Assembly (NCBI GenBank): GCA_023055425.1
Contig: JALGPY010000006.1
Span: 92,167,935-92,231,934 of the forward strand
Reading direction: 5' to 3'
Origin: Linanthus parryae
Taxonomy: Eukaryota > Streptophyta > Magnoliopsida > Ericales > Polemoniaceae
DNA: 64,000 nt
Below, one piece after another: positions 23,862 to 35,265 of this stretch. The first letter of the stretch is position 1, and each line of letters begins with the position of its first letter. The notes beneath the pieces are model-generated. The model was not told the origin of the DNA. It was given only the letters and a program-made list of their open reading frames with translations, and did not search any database. The position numbers and the translations under genes are program-made.

Positions 23862-24756
23862 ATGGCAAACAATCACGCATCGACTTCATCGCCGCGATAT
23901 GTCCTTGAGAAGGACAAGTTGTCTGGAAAAAAATTCCTTGACTGGTACAGAAACTTAAGGATCGTCCTTAAGCAGGAAAAGAAATTGTACGTCTTGGAGA
24001 ATCCTATTATAGAACCACCCCAGGATGAGTCTATTTTAGCTGCCGTGAGAGCACATCAGAAACATGTGGATGATTCTAATGATGTGACTTGTCTCATGCT
24101 TTGCACCATAACCTCTGAGATTCAAAAGAAAAACGAGAATATGGAAGCCTACGATATGATCGAACACTTGAATCAGTTTTTTCAAGAACAGGTGAGCGGT
24201 ATGAGGTGTCCAAGGCACTGTTCAAGAGCAATCACGCAGAAGGGAACCCAGTTGGGCCTCATGTACTTCGCATGATCGGATACATAGAGAACCTCACGAG
24301 GCTAGGGTTCCCACTCGACCAAGAGTTAGCAACTGATCTTGTCTTGCAATCGTTGACAGATATTAATAAACAGTTCATCATAAACTATAACATAAATGAG
24401 ATCAGTAAAGCTCTGCCGGACTTCTGAACATGCTAAGGACAGCTGAACAAAGCATCAATAAGGGCAAGGGCAAGGCCATAATGTTGGTGAATAAGAGGAA
24501 GGGCAGGGGAGTTGCCTCTACTTCTAAAGGAAAGCGCAAGAAAGTTGAAAAGTACAAGGAAGCCCTAAATCCTAGTGGGGGCGTGGCTAAAGGTGATTGT
24601 CGCTACTGTAGCCAGCCGGGTCACTGGAGGAGGAATTGCCCCAAGTATCTGGAGGATAAAAAGCTTGGAATAGTGATTCCACCACCCCCAGGTATTTTTG
24701 TTATCGACGTAAATCCATCTATTTCTTCATCTTGGGTATTGGATACTGGATGCTGA
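23862..24756 (+). pseudogene. gag: Copia Gag and protease start, copy H
   Basis: The ATG at 23862 gives MANNHASTSSPRYV and the family core DWYRNLRIVLKQEKK. A frameshift near 24200-24210 and another at about 24420-24430 break Gag. The CCHC knuckle is intact (C-RY-C-SQPG-H-WRRN-C, about 24598-24645). The protease start keeps the catalytic aspartate (WVLDTGC) but meets a stop directly after, at 24754-24756. Copy J has the reverse state there: an open frame with the aspartate changed. Confidence 0.85.
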
Positions 24757-24802
24757 TCTCACATTTGTTGAAATGTGCAAGATTTGAAAAAAAAGTAGAA
24801 GA

Positions 24803-27690
24803 TTGGCTAAAGGGGAGATAGATTTGCGCGTCGGGGATGGAGCTAGAGTTGCTGCATTAGCTGTAGGAGTGTATGAGCTATATTTGCCTTCTGGACTTAT
24901 TTTAGAATTAAAAAATTGCTATTATGTGCTTGCTATGAGCAGAAACATTATTTCCATTTCATGTTTGGACGAGAAGGGTTTTTCTATTTCAATAAAGGAT
25001 AAGTGTTGCTTCATTTATTTTAATAGTATGCACTATTGTAGTGCGCATTTGTCTAATGGATTGTATATCCTTGATCTAAATAATTCCATCTATAACATAA
25101 ATACTAAAAGGATTAAAACTAATCATTTAAATCCTACATATCTATGGCACTGTCGTTTAGGCCATATTAACGAGAAACACATATCTAGACTCCATAAGGA
25201 TGGATTTCTAGACTCATTTGATTTGAATCATATGAGACATGCGAGTCTTATTTATTGGGAAAATGACAAAGTACCCTTTCAATAAGAAAGGTGAGAGAAC
25301 TAGTGAGTTACTCGGGCTCATACATACTGATGTATGTTGGCCGTTTCCCACGCGTGTCGGAGGTGGTTACACCTACTATATTACGTTTACTCATGATTTC
25401 AGTAGATATGGATTTGTATACCTTATGAAGAAGTTGAACTTGGTAAGAGTATTAACGCTTTGCGATCGGATCGTGGAGGAGAATACTTGATCCAAGAGTT
25501 TGACGAATATCTTAGAGAGTGTGGGATGGTATCCCAACTCACTCCACCCGGAACGCCACAATGGAATGGCTTTTCCGAGAGGAGGAATCACACACTGTTG
25601 GATATGGTGCGATCTATGATGTGTCAAACGGATATTCCAATATCATTTAGGGGACATGCTCTATTGACTGCAAATTTCACCATAACCGTGTTCCATCCAA
25701 ATCAGTCATGAAGACACCATATGAGATATGGACTGGGAAGCGTCCTATAGTGTAATTTATGAATATTAGGGGTTGCGATGTCTATGTAAAGCGTTTACAA
25801 ACAGACAAGCTTGGACCCAAAGCGGATAAGTGTAAGTTTGTGGGATATCCTAAGGAAACGAAAGGATATTATTTCTACAATCCAACCGAGAACAAAGTGT
25901 TTGTAGCTCGGACCCACGTGTTTCTAGAAAGAGAGTTTGTCTCTAAAGAATCAAGTGGGCGGACTGGAGAACTTGAAGAAATCCAAGAACCACAAACCAT
26001 TGAACCGATGATGGAGCATGAATAGAAACTGCAAGTTTTTGTGGAAGAACCTGTTCAGGTAACACATGAACTCCGTAGGTCAGGAAGGGTACGTCATGAG
26101 ACAGAGAGATACAGACTTCTCTTGACTGAGCCCGATGACATGCCACTCATGGATAATGAGCCTGCTACATACGGAGAGGCCATGAAAGGCCCAAACTCCA
26201 AGAAGTGGCTAGAAGCCATGAGATCCAAAATAGAATCAATGTATACCAACAAATTATGGACTTTTGTGGAACCACCTGAAGGGCTCGGCCCATAGGGTGC
26301 AAATGGTTCTTCAAGAAGAAGACTGACATGGATGGCAAGGTAGTTGCCTACAAGGGGAAATTGGTGGTTAAAGGTTATAGACATATTCATGGTATTGACT
26401 ATGATGAGACATTTTCACCAGTCGCCATGACTAAATCAATTTAAATCCTACTTGCTATTGCAGCTTACTATGACTATGAGATTTGGCATATGGATGTCAA
26501 AACAACGTTCCTTTATGGGAACCTCCTCGAGGATGTGTACATGACACAACCAGAGGGTTTTGAGGATCCAGAGAATGCCAATTAAGTATGTAAACTGCAA
26601 CTATCCATTTATGTATTAAAGCAAGCTTCTAGGAGTTGGAATCCACATTTTGATGACGCGGTCAAAGAGTTTGACTTCATCAAGAACGAAGATGAGTCTT
26701 GTGTTTACAAGAATGTTAGTGGGAGCTATGTTGTGTTTCTGGTCTTGTATGTGGATGACATACTGCTCATTGGAAACGACATTCCTACTTTGCAATCTGT
26801 TAAAGATTGGCTAGGAAAGTGTTTCACAATGAAGGACTTAGGGGATGTAGCTTATATACTTGGTATCAATATCTATAGGGATAGATCTAGGAAGCTGCTC
26901 GGCCTAAGACAAAGTACATATATAGACAAGGTGTTGAAGCGATTCAACATGCAAGATTCCAAGAAGGGATTCTTGCCCATATCGCATGGAGTCACTATCT
27001 CTAGGACTGACTGTCCTTCCAATGAGATTGAGAGGGACCGCATGAGTAGGATACCCTATGCTTCGGAAATAGGATCCATCATGTACGCCATGTTGTGTAC
27101 TAGACCAGACGTATCATTCGCATTGAGTATGGTTAGAAGATATCAGTCTAATCCAGGTGCGAGTCACTGGGTTGTTGTCAAGAACAACCTAAAGTGCTTG
27201 AGAAAAACTAAGGATGCGTTCTTGATATTTGGAGGTGAAGAAGATCTCAATGTAATTGGTTACACTGATGCAAGCTTCTAAACCGACAAAGATGACTACA
27301 GATCGCAGTCGGGGTATGTGTTCTGCCTGAATGGAGGAGCTGTGAGCTGGAAGAATTCCAAGCAAGAGACAGTTGCTGATTCTACAACTGAAGCTGAGTA
27401 ATCGCTGCTGCGGAAGCGGCTAAAGAGGCAGTTTGGATAAAGAAGTTTATCACTGAGCTCGGTGTGGTCCCTAGGATTGTGGATCCCATGACGTTGTACT
27501 GTGACAACTTTCGAGCGATCGCAGAAGCCAAGGAACCAAGATCACACCAGAAATCGAAGCATGTACTTAGGATATTCTATCTTATTCGTGATATGATCGA
27601 TAGAGGAGATGTGCAAGATTCCAATAGATGACAATATTTCAGATCCGCTCACAAAACCACTTGCGCAGCGAAAGCATGAAGGGCACACTA
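24803..27690 (+). pseudogene. pol: Copia Pol remnant, copy H
   Basis: Integrase pieces are HCRLGHINEKH (near 25150), LIHTDVCWPF, RSDRGGEYL and TPQWNGFSERRN (near 25557); the HHCC second pair is lost to a shift. RT follows at about 26290-27090, with catalytic YVDD at 26748-26759. RNase H pieces are YTDASF (near 27262), then CDNFRAIAEAKEPRSHQKSKH (two short blocks near 27500-27560). More than ten stops or shifts interrupt it. Relative to copy J, a stretch of integrase core near 25435-25460 is deleted. Confidence 0.85.
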
Positions 27691-27742
27691 GATCTATAGG
27701 CGTACGAGATGCGCCAGATTGGCTCTAGTGCAAGTGGGAGAC

Positions 27743-28406
27743 TATTGGAATAGGTTCTCTAGAGACAATCTATATTTATTATGAACAATGTTTTGGCTAG
27801 AACATTTATTTATTGTGATATTTAATATAATGAAGTCCTCAGATACAATGTGTTGTTTATCTTAAATATCCCTAGTCCATTATATTGATTAACGAGACGA
27901 TCAACTATATATTAGTATGTGTGTAGATTGATATGGGGATATCAAGTCTAACACATGGGTATGCATAAGGAGTAATGACATACTGGATTGACCCACAACG
28001 AGAAGGATACATTAGATTATGTCAAAGTCACAATCGCTTCTCGTAGTGCTAATGATATTGTAATCCTTAGACTTGAGTCAGTAGATACTCTAGTTGTGGA
28101 ATATCATGCTTTGATGTTATCAAACGTTGCGCCTTAATCGGGTAACTATAAAGATAGTTATCGGGCATGATAGGAAGCAAGCTTAGAGATCGTAGTGACG
28201 TAGAGAGGATTTGTCCCTCCCACATAATGGGAGCAAATATCCATGGGCCACTCGAGGGATGGTGCTTATAGAATCCTGACCGGACTCAGATAAATCAATA
28301 TGGAGATATTGATTTTATCTTCTCACATAAGCATATTCCCAGGATCATGGAACTATGGATTGGATATACGAGTGTGACTAATATGTCTCGTGTCCAATCC
28401 GGATAT
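27743..28406 (+). repeat. Truncated 3' LTR of copy H
   Basis: It begins TATTGGAATAGG (TG changed to TA) after the purine-rich CAAGTGGGAGAC and aligns with 40917-41590 of copy J. Similarity ends exactly at GGATAT (28401-28406), where plant mobile domain sequence starts. Confidence 0.88.
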
Positions 28407-29884
28407 CCTGACCAGTCCATGCTTCTAAACCTTCTTTCCCGCTACTCGCCTGCGACTCATACATTTCACTTTTCTGAGTTCGAGGCTGCCCCCACGCTCG
28501 AGGACGTGCACATGCTTTATGATCTATCTCCCATGGGAGAAGTAGATCCTTTGAGTCCCTTGAGGACGGATGCGGAGCTCGCTCTGTACGCGCAGATGGA
28601 GGAGTGCCTGGCAGAGGTGAAGAAAATTTCCACCCGGTGGACCACTACAAAAGTCCTTCCCTCTGGCAGTTAGTTGACACATCTGCGAAAAACACTTGGA
28701 ACAAATGGGTGCAGTACTTTTTCCGTGATCATGCGAACAGCAGCATCACCAAGAAGCTTCTGAGTGAAAACCCAGAGGCGGAGAACTACGTGGAGGGTAA
28801 GGGTTATCACTTAACCCTATGCGCCTTTCTCTGCGCCTGGTTGTCGGGGTACCTAATCGATGGCCACCCGCACGATGGGGTCTTTTATCACGTTCTGCCC
28901 CTTGCTGTGAAGTTGGCTCTCGGCCAGAAAGTCGCACTCGGACCTTTGGTCTTGGGCACATTGTACTACAGACTGGATCAGCTGGTCGTGGCCATGAAGG
29001 AATCGCGTGGCCGTCTCGACATACTGACTTTTGTTAACATTGCTTTCTTGACAATGTGGGTCTTTGAGCGCTGGCCTTCCTATGCTCCAGTTGCTTCTAA
29101 ACCCAGCAGGTGGTGTCCCCCAGGTGCGGTGGAGGAGCGTAACAGTGGTAGAGCTGCGAGGTGGTTTGGGACAAACAACACCAAGTGCGTTTGGAGCCTG
29201 ATGTGCGACAATCGGGAGGAGTTCATAGCCAGACCCTATGCAATGCGCATTGAAAACGTGCGATGGTTTCCAAATCTGTATCCTTCCAAGGGTGTTGTCT
29301 TCTCAGAAGAGCTCCTCTTCGAAGATGGAGAGCACTTCCACGAGCGCTATCGTGAATTCTTTTGCTGGTGCCTGCGAGGCTCCCTTCCTACTCTCACAGA
29401 ACATGTTCGCGAGCTTGCGCCAAGGTACGAGAGGCTTACTGTGGATGTTGATCCCACTCGCGTTTCTCCCCAATTCGGTTTTGATGCAGTGGCGCCATCA
29501 ATCTGGCCACCGTCTATTGTCAGAGGCTGCTATAAGCGTTTGTTGACAAAGGAGTGGAAAACGGTCTTGCTGAGCAACCTTCCCTTTGAGCAACCTGAAG
29601 GTAACCGTGAAGGCGGTTATTCCAAAAACTGGCTCGCGTACTGGATCGCCCAGCACACAAGATTCGAGACGCAGTCGGCCCCCCAGCCAAGCAGAGCTCC
29701 TTTGATCAAAAGAAACTCTTTTCCTTTTCGTCCCAATTGCAGTCTGGACGAGTCTGAATATGGTTGCTACTCCCTGCTGGATCATGAGAACCATTTGTGT
29801 CCTGCCATCATTCTAGACGAGAAGACCGCCGCAGTTAGAAAAGGCGACTCGCATGTCATCAGATATAGCGAAACTTTTGCTAAG

Positions 29885-29961
29885 GTAAGCAACTTCTTTC
29901 GCATGTACTAAGCTTCTTTACTTCAATATTTTGACAACTCATTCTACACTGCTTGCTGTAG
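29885..29961 (+). other. PMD intron 1
   Basis: The 77-bp segment starts AAG|GTAAGC and ends TGCTGTAG. The frame stops a few codons into it, and removing it joins the flanking frames in phase 0. Confidence 0.75.
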
Positions 29962-30444
29962 TGCCATGTGCGGAGGTTTGCGTCTGGCGAGCGTTCCAAA
30001 TCGCTGGTTAACACCATTGTCACCACAAGAAGACAAGGACAGTCTTTTCGGCTAGCATCGAGGATGGATCCTGAGGTCGAAGCCAGGATTCGCGAGGTCA
30101 TGAATGCTTTTGCTGACTCGCTGATAGATAATGCTTCGGCCTTGTCTCCCCCTAGACATGATCCGCCTCCTCCAGCAAATGCCGTGCCAAGAGCGAAGAG
30201 GCCTAGGCAAAGAGGAATTACAATTTCTTCCCTAGAAGCGCTCCAACTTCCCCTCCTGTGAGATCCCTTTCTGCCAAGGACAAAGGCAAAGGTCGCATGA
30301 CCAGTAAAACGCGGAAGGAGCTCGCAGTGGAGACCTTCGTTCCATTCGGCCAGGAGGAAGAGGAGGAGAGGCGGGAGCCAAGAGAAGGAGACGAAGAAGA
30401 AGAAGAAGGAGTTGAAGATGCGACGCATGAGGAAGAATCGGGAG

Positions 30445-30519
30445 GTATCTCAATCGTACTTCTCTCCTCATTATCTTAGTTCTTTTGCAATTTGATTTGA
30501 ACAAATTGTTTCTTCGCAG
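30445..30519 (+). other. PMD intron 2
   Basis: The 75-bp segment starts GAG|GTATCT and ends TTTCTTCGCAG. It is T-rich, contains stops, and its removal keeps the acidic frame open in phase 1. Confidence 0.78.
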
Positions 30520-31739
30520 ATGATGATGATACCATCGGCGGCCTTTTGGCCAAGAGGCAGAAGAGGAGTGCCCATTCTGGTGTTTCTGATGAACCCATAA
30601 GCGAGGACATTCTCGCGGAATCCAGGAAGACAGCTGCGGAAGCTGCTGAAAGGAGAAGAAAGCGAGAAGAGGAAGAGCTCGAGCGCGTGAAGCAGAGGAG
30701 CCTTGAAGAACAACATGTCGACGACCTAGTGCGTCCAACTGATGAGGAAGATGCGCTTCCCGAAGAGGTGGCTCCCCGAGTTGAGGAGGAGGTCGTGGCT
30801 CCAGAAGACGATGCGGCAGCCTTGGAGCAAGCCCAAGCAGATTTTGAAGAAATCGCAGGCGGCAATGAAGGTGAGATCTTTAATCTCGCAGTAACTTATC
30901 GAGATGTTATTGTCGGTGCATTAAAGCAGGGTGTGTCGAAAGATGACATTCGCCGTTGGCTAGTAGGCAAGTGCGGTGAACCCTCAGGTAATCACTTGAA
31001 CGATATGCGTGAACTAGGTTTAACAACTCAAAGCATAATCATGACTGGTTTCTTCGCGCCCCAGGTCACGCTCATTTTAAAGACATACTTAACGAGGACA
31101 CCCTAATAGGACAAGGTTCCACGTCCTTAGCGTATGACGAGGATACTGCAATCCCACCTTCGCGTGGAGGTGCTTGCTCTTAGCTTTAGTAAAGATAGTA
31201 AAATAACGTACGATACAAGTTACCTCACACCATCGCATTTTGTATCGCATGCAATGCTGATGAAACCGTGCCGGAGCGAAGAAGTCAACCTTCTGCGTCC
31301 TATGTCCCGGTGCCGAGTTCTCATACCGAGAAACCCGTCGCAGCTGCTGAATACGCAGGAGAGCCTCTTGAGGACGTCATCGAACTTTCTGATGATGCCG
31401 AGGCTGACACTGTGCTAATGGAGGAAGATGTCCATGCTAGTGCTGAGGAAATGAGAACAAGTGCTGTTGATGCTACCGCATCTGAGAGTGTCCCTCGCCA
31501 AGCAACTTCGGCTGCTACTACGCTTCCAGCGATGACTAAGACGGCGGCACCTCCTCCTACGTGGAGCTTTTGGGGCTCGCAGGTCGGGGCTGCAATCGCA
31601 CTTGTCGCGGCTTATACTCTTCCCCCCAACTACGTGGAGTTAGAGCTCGCAGCTGATAGAAGGGCAATGGAGCGAGGGCAATCTTCAACTACCCCAGTGA
31701 TGCGCATTCCTTCTCTGCGCGAGATCCTTGAAGGAACTG

Positions 31740-31820
31740 GTATGTCGTGATTTGCTGTTCGCATTTCGCATCCTTCATTCGCGAATTTGATAGTATAACT
31801 TGGTTTTGACATTGCTTCAG
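31740..31820 (+). other. PMD intron 3
   Basis: The 81-bp segment starts ACTG|GTATGT and ends ATTGCTTCAG, with phase-1 flanks. A stop nine codons into the next exon (31844-31846) is a later mutation. Confidence 0.7.
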
Positions 31821-32312
31821 GTTTGAAGCAAGCCGATGTGGACTAGCTAGTTCGGATGCGCCTCACCTACCCCCAATCATTTGCGAGATCTCTGGAGATA
31901 GGGCCCTTTGACAGAAGGTTGTTTCTTACCGAGGCCATTTGGATTTTGGAGCAGCTGTCTGCGGCCACGCCTGCGACCATTTCTCCTCAGAGTGCCGAAT
32001 TGCTTTTTGGCATGTGTCAAAATCTTCTCGCCAAAGTTCAAGGCAGGCTGGGTTTCAAGTTTCTTATAAAAAGAGTTACCCGGATTCGCGCAGCTGTAAA
32101 TTTGAAACGCGGCCACCAAAACCTCGCAGCTGAGAAGCAGAAGGTAGAGCAGCAAAAGCAAAAGGTTGAAGAGGCTATGAAGCTCTATCATGAGATGAAT
32201 GCCAAGTGCGAGCAATTGAAGCAGGAAGTGGAGCAGGTGGAGAATCTGAGCCGTCAGTTTACCCCCCATGACCCCTTGATCAAGGGTTTATTTTGATTTT
32301 TGAAAAGTAGCA

Positions 32313-32318
32313 AATAAA
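32313..32318 (+). terminator. Candidate poly(A) signal of the PMD gene
   Basis: AATAAA lies 17 bases after the PMD stop codon, followed by TTGTAATGTTT about 15 bases on, a normal plant 3'-end arrangement. It supports a sense transcript opposite to the Tat genomic RNA. Confidence 0.45.
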
Positions 32319-33629
32319 TAATAGAACATTATTGTAATGTTTCTAGGGTTTCTCCCCCCTTATTTTCAAAAGAAGAATCGAAATGCCCGTTTTGCCCTTT
32401 TCGGGATTTGCTAGAATATCTCTGTGCATATCCAATTATGACATCAGCAATTGATATTCTGCCTTGATTTTCGCGCTAATTGCTCATTAGATAAGCACGC
32501 TTTCCTTGGGAAGTCCATCCGAATCATGACCATCGGTCATTAATTAGGATACGCAACTGAATCGTCGTAGCCTTTAGTAGGGTAATTGATCGTTACCGCT
32601 TTTCAAGGCGTAAGTGATTGACCTTACCCTCTTTTCAAATTCTGCTGACTCATCTTGGCAACTGAAGAGTCTCCACAAGGTCTATATAAACCCTGCCTTT
32701 TGCCATTTAGGTTCTTCATCCCAAAAATGTGCTTTGCCGTAAGTCCTTACGACTGCTGGCTTCAACGCTTATTTTCCGTTGATTCATGGCAACTTCAAGT
32801 CATGAAACCTGAGTTTGCGCTTTGTGCTATAGAAATAGTTTCCAAGATCCGCTTTATGAGGTTTAGTAACCTTCATAGAGAATATGCAGATAATACCTCA
32901 CTTTTGTTCGAAGAATTTTCTTCGTCTATTATGTTTGCAGGTCATGTTTCCGGCCGCCTCCCGGTGAGGTGCAGCGCCGTAGTGACCTTGCTACCGACTC
33001 GTAATGAACGGTGGGATTCTCCTCCAGCATGCCCGGAGGAGAACTTATTGCCCCCACGTTCGTGAGCTCAGGGTGGCGAGCCGTTGCGCTCGTTCCCGTG
33101 TACAAGGAACCCTTGCCCTTTGGAGTTTCTGCTTGCATGTTGTACGCCGGAACCGGTGGTTCCTCAGGTGCATCTCATGGGGTGTTGATCAGATAAGGGC
33201 CTCGTCAAATACTGGGATCTTGAACGCATAGCCTCTTGTGGCACTTGTAGGACGTTCATTTTATAGCAAGACCACAATTGCTACAGGTCTTCGGTCACAG
33301 ACCTGTGCATCGCATAGCTGGTGTTAGGACCGTTAGGTTCATCCTTTTTCAGCTAGGATTCCCGCGATGTGTAACTTCTTGTTCATAAGCTACTCTTTCA
33401 GATGTATTGTAAGCCATGTTGGCTGCGTATTTAGATTTGAGCTTTTTCGCTTGTAAGCTGCTATCTAGACAGATAAATTGTAAGTGCTTTTGACTCATAA
33501 TGATAAATTGTTTTGTATGATTTGCTGTCTTGTTACAACAAATTACAGTTTCGTATGCGTATCGGCAGATTTCGCCTTGTGTAATGCTATATACACACTT
33601 TGTATTGTTTTTAGATCGTTCGAGATCGT
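32319..33629. other. Unassigned 3' region of the Tat element
   Basis: No recognised gene. A plus-strand TATATAAA lies at 32683-32690, and a 136-aa frame (32655-33065) begins there without family resemblance. About 33005-33195 is GC-richer and open in two frames. From about 33440 onward, degenerate words of the 54-bp repeat (CTGCTATC...CAGATA) appear. The region lies between the antisense PMD gene and the tandem array. Confidence 0.4.
32683..32690 (+). promoter_or_regulatory. Candidate TATA box
   Basis: TATATAAA sits in GGTCTATATAAACCCTGCC, 387 bp after the PMD stop. It is a good plant TATA word, but no clear gene follows. Confidence 0.3.
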
Positions 33630-33846
33630 GTTTGCGCAGCTGTGCCATCTTGGCAGATGGGCTTGTGATTCGCCTTAGATTCAAGTGCGAGTTCCATCTT
33701 ATCAGATAGACTTTTGGAGATCACTTAAGATTGCTTTTGCATAATACTGCTATCATGGCAGATAGACTAAGAACTATTTTAAAATCGCATTTTTATAGCG
33801 TCGCTATCGCGGCAGATAGGCATGAAAGATCATTCAAGATCATGTT
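33630..33846 (-). repeat. 54-bp tandem array, left part (degenerate)
   Basis: Three to four diverged units with the core CTGCTATC, GGCAGATAG and AAGATC are visible. The array is interrupted at 33846 by Copia copy J and resumes, better conserved, at 42353. Confidence 0.8.
33842..33846 (+). repeat. Target site duplication of copy J, left
   Basis: ATGTT, identical to 42348-42352. Removing copy J and one ATGTT restores the 54-bp repeat register (AGATCATGTTCGCATGGGCT), which confirms the insertion point. Confidence 0.95.
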
Positions 33847-35265
33847 TGTTGGAATAGATGCGCTAGAGGCAATCTAGTTTAGTATGAATTTGTATATGGC
33901 TAGAAAATTCATTTATTATTTATTGGATATTTAATATAATGAAGTCCTTAGATTTACAATTGTGATGTTTATCTTAAATATCCCTAGTCAAGTATAATGA
34001 TTAAATGGGACAATCATCTATAGACTAGTATGGGGTTGGATTGATATGGAGATATCACGATCCAACACATAGGTGTGCATTACGGAATGTTGCACTGGAT
34101 TGAACCATCTCCGAGAAGGCTACATACACGTTATGTTGAGTCACAAGCGCTTCTCGCGGTGCAATGGTATTGTCATCCTTAGACTTGAAGTCACTAGATA
34201 TTCTAGTTGTGGATCATTGTGATCTTGGTAGCGTTAAACGCTACACCGTAACTGGGTAGTTATAAAGGCGTGTACTGGATACAATGAGAAGCAAGCTTAG
34301 AGATCGTAGTGGACGTAGAGAGGATTTTCCCCTCCCACATAACGGGAGCAAATATCCTAGGCCGCTCGAGGGATAGTGCTTATAGAATGTCTGGCCAGAC
34401 TCAAATAAATCAATATGGGATATTGATGTTATTTGCACGAATAAGGCTATTCCCATGGATCGAGAAACTATGGATTGGATATACGAGTGTGACTTGTATG
34501 TCTCGTGTCCAATCCGGATATGGAGGCAAAGGGATGAGACAATTACTTGTACAAAGGTTGTCAAGATGACTATTCTATTAGTTGGCTAGAATGGATGTTT
34601 TGCTAGAAACCGCTCCATATTAGCAAATAGTTGCTACCAACTAGATAGAACCTATGGGGTCACACGCTATATAGAGTTGAACTAGATTTGGGAATTAATT
34701 AATTGGATTAATTAATTAGAAGGATCACTTTGCAAACCCTTGCAAACTTAGTAGGAACTAATTTGCAAGGAAGGGACTAAATTGAATTCTAGTTGGACTA
34801 GAATAAGTCCTTTAGGTAGTTAACAAGGAGTTGTTGGAGTATATAAAGGACCCTCCTTCCTTCCTTCCTCATAACTTATGCTCATTAGTGAACATAACAA
34901 GAGTGGGAGAGAACAAAGGAGAGAGAGCAAGCAACAAGGAGGGCCCGACGCCGCCCTCGTCCCCGTCGGCCAAAAGAGGCCGAGAGCCTCTTTTTGTCTC
35001 GTTTTGCGTGATTTATTCTTCCTCTTCCTATTCCGGGCTAGCACCAAGGAGTTTGGGAGATCTAGGATCAACTCTAGGCGTGGATCAACTATAGAGAACG
35101 TGACATTATTCGCGTTTGAAGTCATCAAGGAGAACCCAAAGGTGTGTTTATTATTTCTAACCTTCACTATCGTTATGCATCTAGACTTGTGATCCTTGGA
35201 GGGTTTTGCATGGTTTTATGTTTGATTATGCTTCCGTTGCGCGATCCATGAATCAAAACCCTACA
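33847..35265 (+). repeat. 5' LTR of copy J
   Basis: TGTTGGAATAG to AACCCTACA, 1419 bp. It carries TATAAA at 34842-34847 and a candidate splice donor at 35142. Relative to the 3' LTR it lacks a short GCC-rich insertion near 34955. Confidence 0.96.
34842..34847 (+). promoter_or_regulatory. TATA box in the 5' LTR of copy J
   Basis: TATAAA in GGAGTATATAAAGGACCC, with the equivalent word at 41912-41917 in the 3' LTR. Transcription would start about 30 bp downstream, giving a 5' R region of about 390 bp. Confidence 0.65.

Larger units (their letters stand above)
23475..28406 (+). mobile_element. Cop-1 copy H, old and truncated at both ends
   Basis: This follows copy J from late leader through gag-pol to the first 664 bp of the 3' LTR, with many substitutions, stops and small indels. 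The 5' LTR, primer site and most of the leader are missing; similarity to J's leader starts near 23475. The 3' LTR is cut at 28406, and the next base belongs to the PMD pseudogene. Divergence from J is far greater than that between J's LTRs, so this is a much older insertion of the family. Confidence 0.88.
28407..32296 (+). pseudogene. Plant mobile domain (aminotransferase-like PMD) gene, four or more exons
   Basis: PMD proteins (MAIN-like family) act in plant silencing and are often carried by transposons. Exon 1 opens mid-domain with LLSRYSPATHTFHF and PTLEDVHML, the classic PMD start, and shifts frame near 28610-28640. It then runs through LCAFLCAWLSGYLI, VLGTLYYRLDQL, WVFERWP and LAYWIAQHTRF to 29884. 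Introns follow at 29885-29961, 30445-30519 and 31740-31820. Later exons encode acidic, Glu/Arg-rich and coiled-coil segments, ending at 32296 with QQKQKVEEAMK and CEQLKQEVEQVE. Further defects are a frame break near 30215-30258, a stop at 31844-31846 and an unresolved stretch at 30871-31250. The N-terminus is lost at 28407. It lies antisense to the Tat element. Confidence 0.8.

Noticed and set aside
32655..33065. 136-codon frame after a TATA-like word in the Tat 3' region
   Set aside because: No recognisable domain and no conserved partner; kept only as an unassigned region.
34241..34564. 107-codon minus-strand frame in the Cop-1 LTR, also at 3155-3478 and in part at 41311-41508
   Set aside because: It recurs only because the LTR recurs, is shortened in the third copy, and has no recognisable domain.
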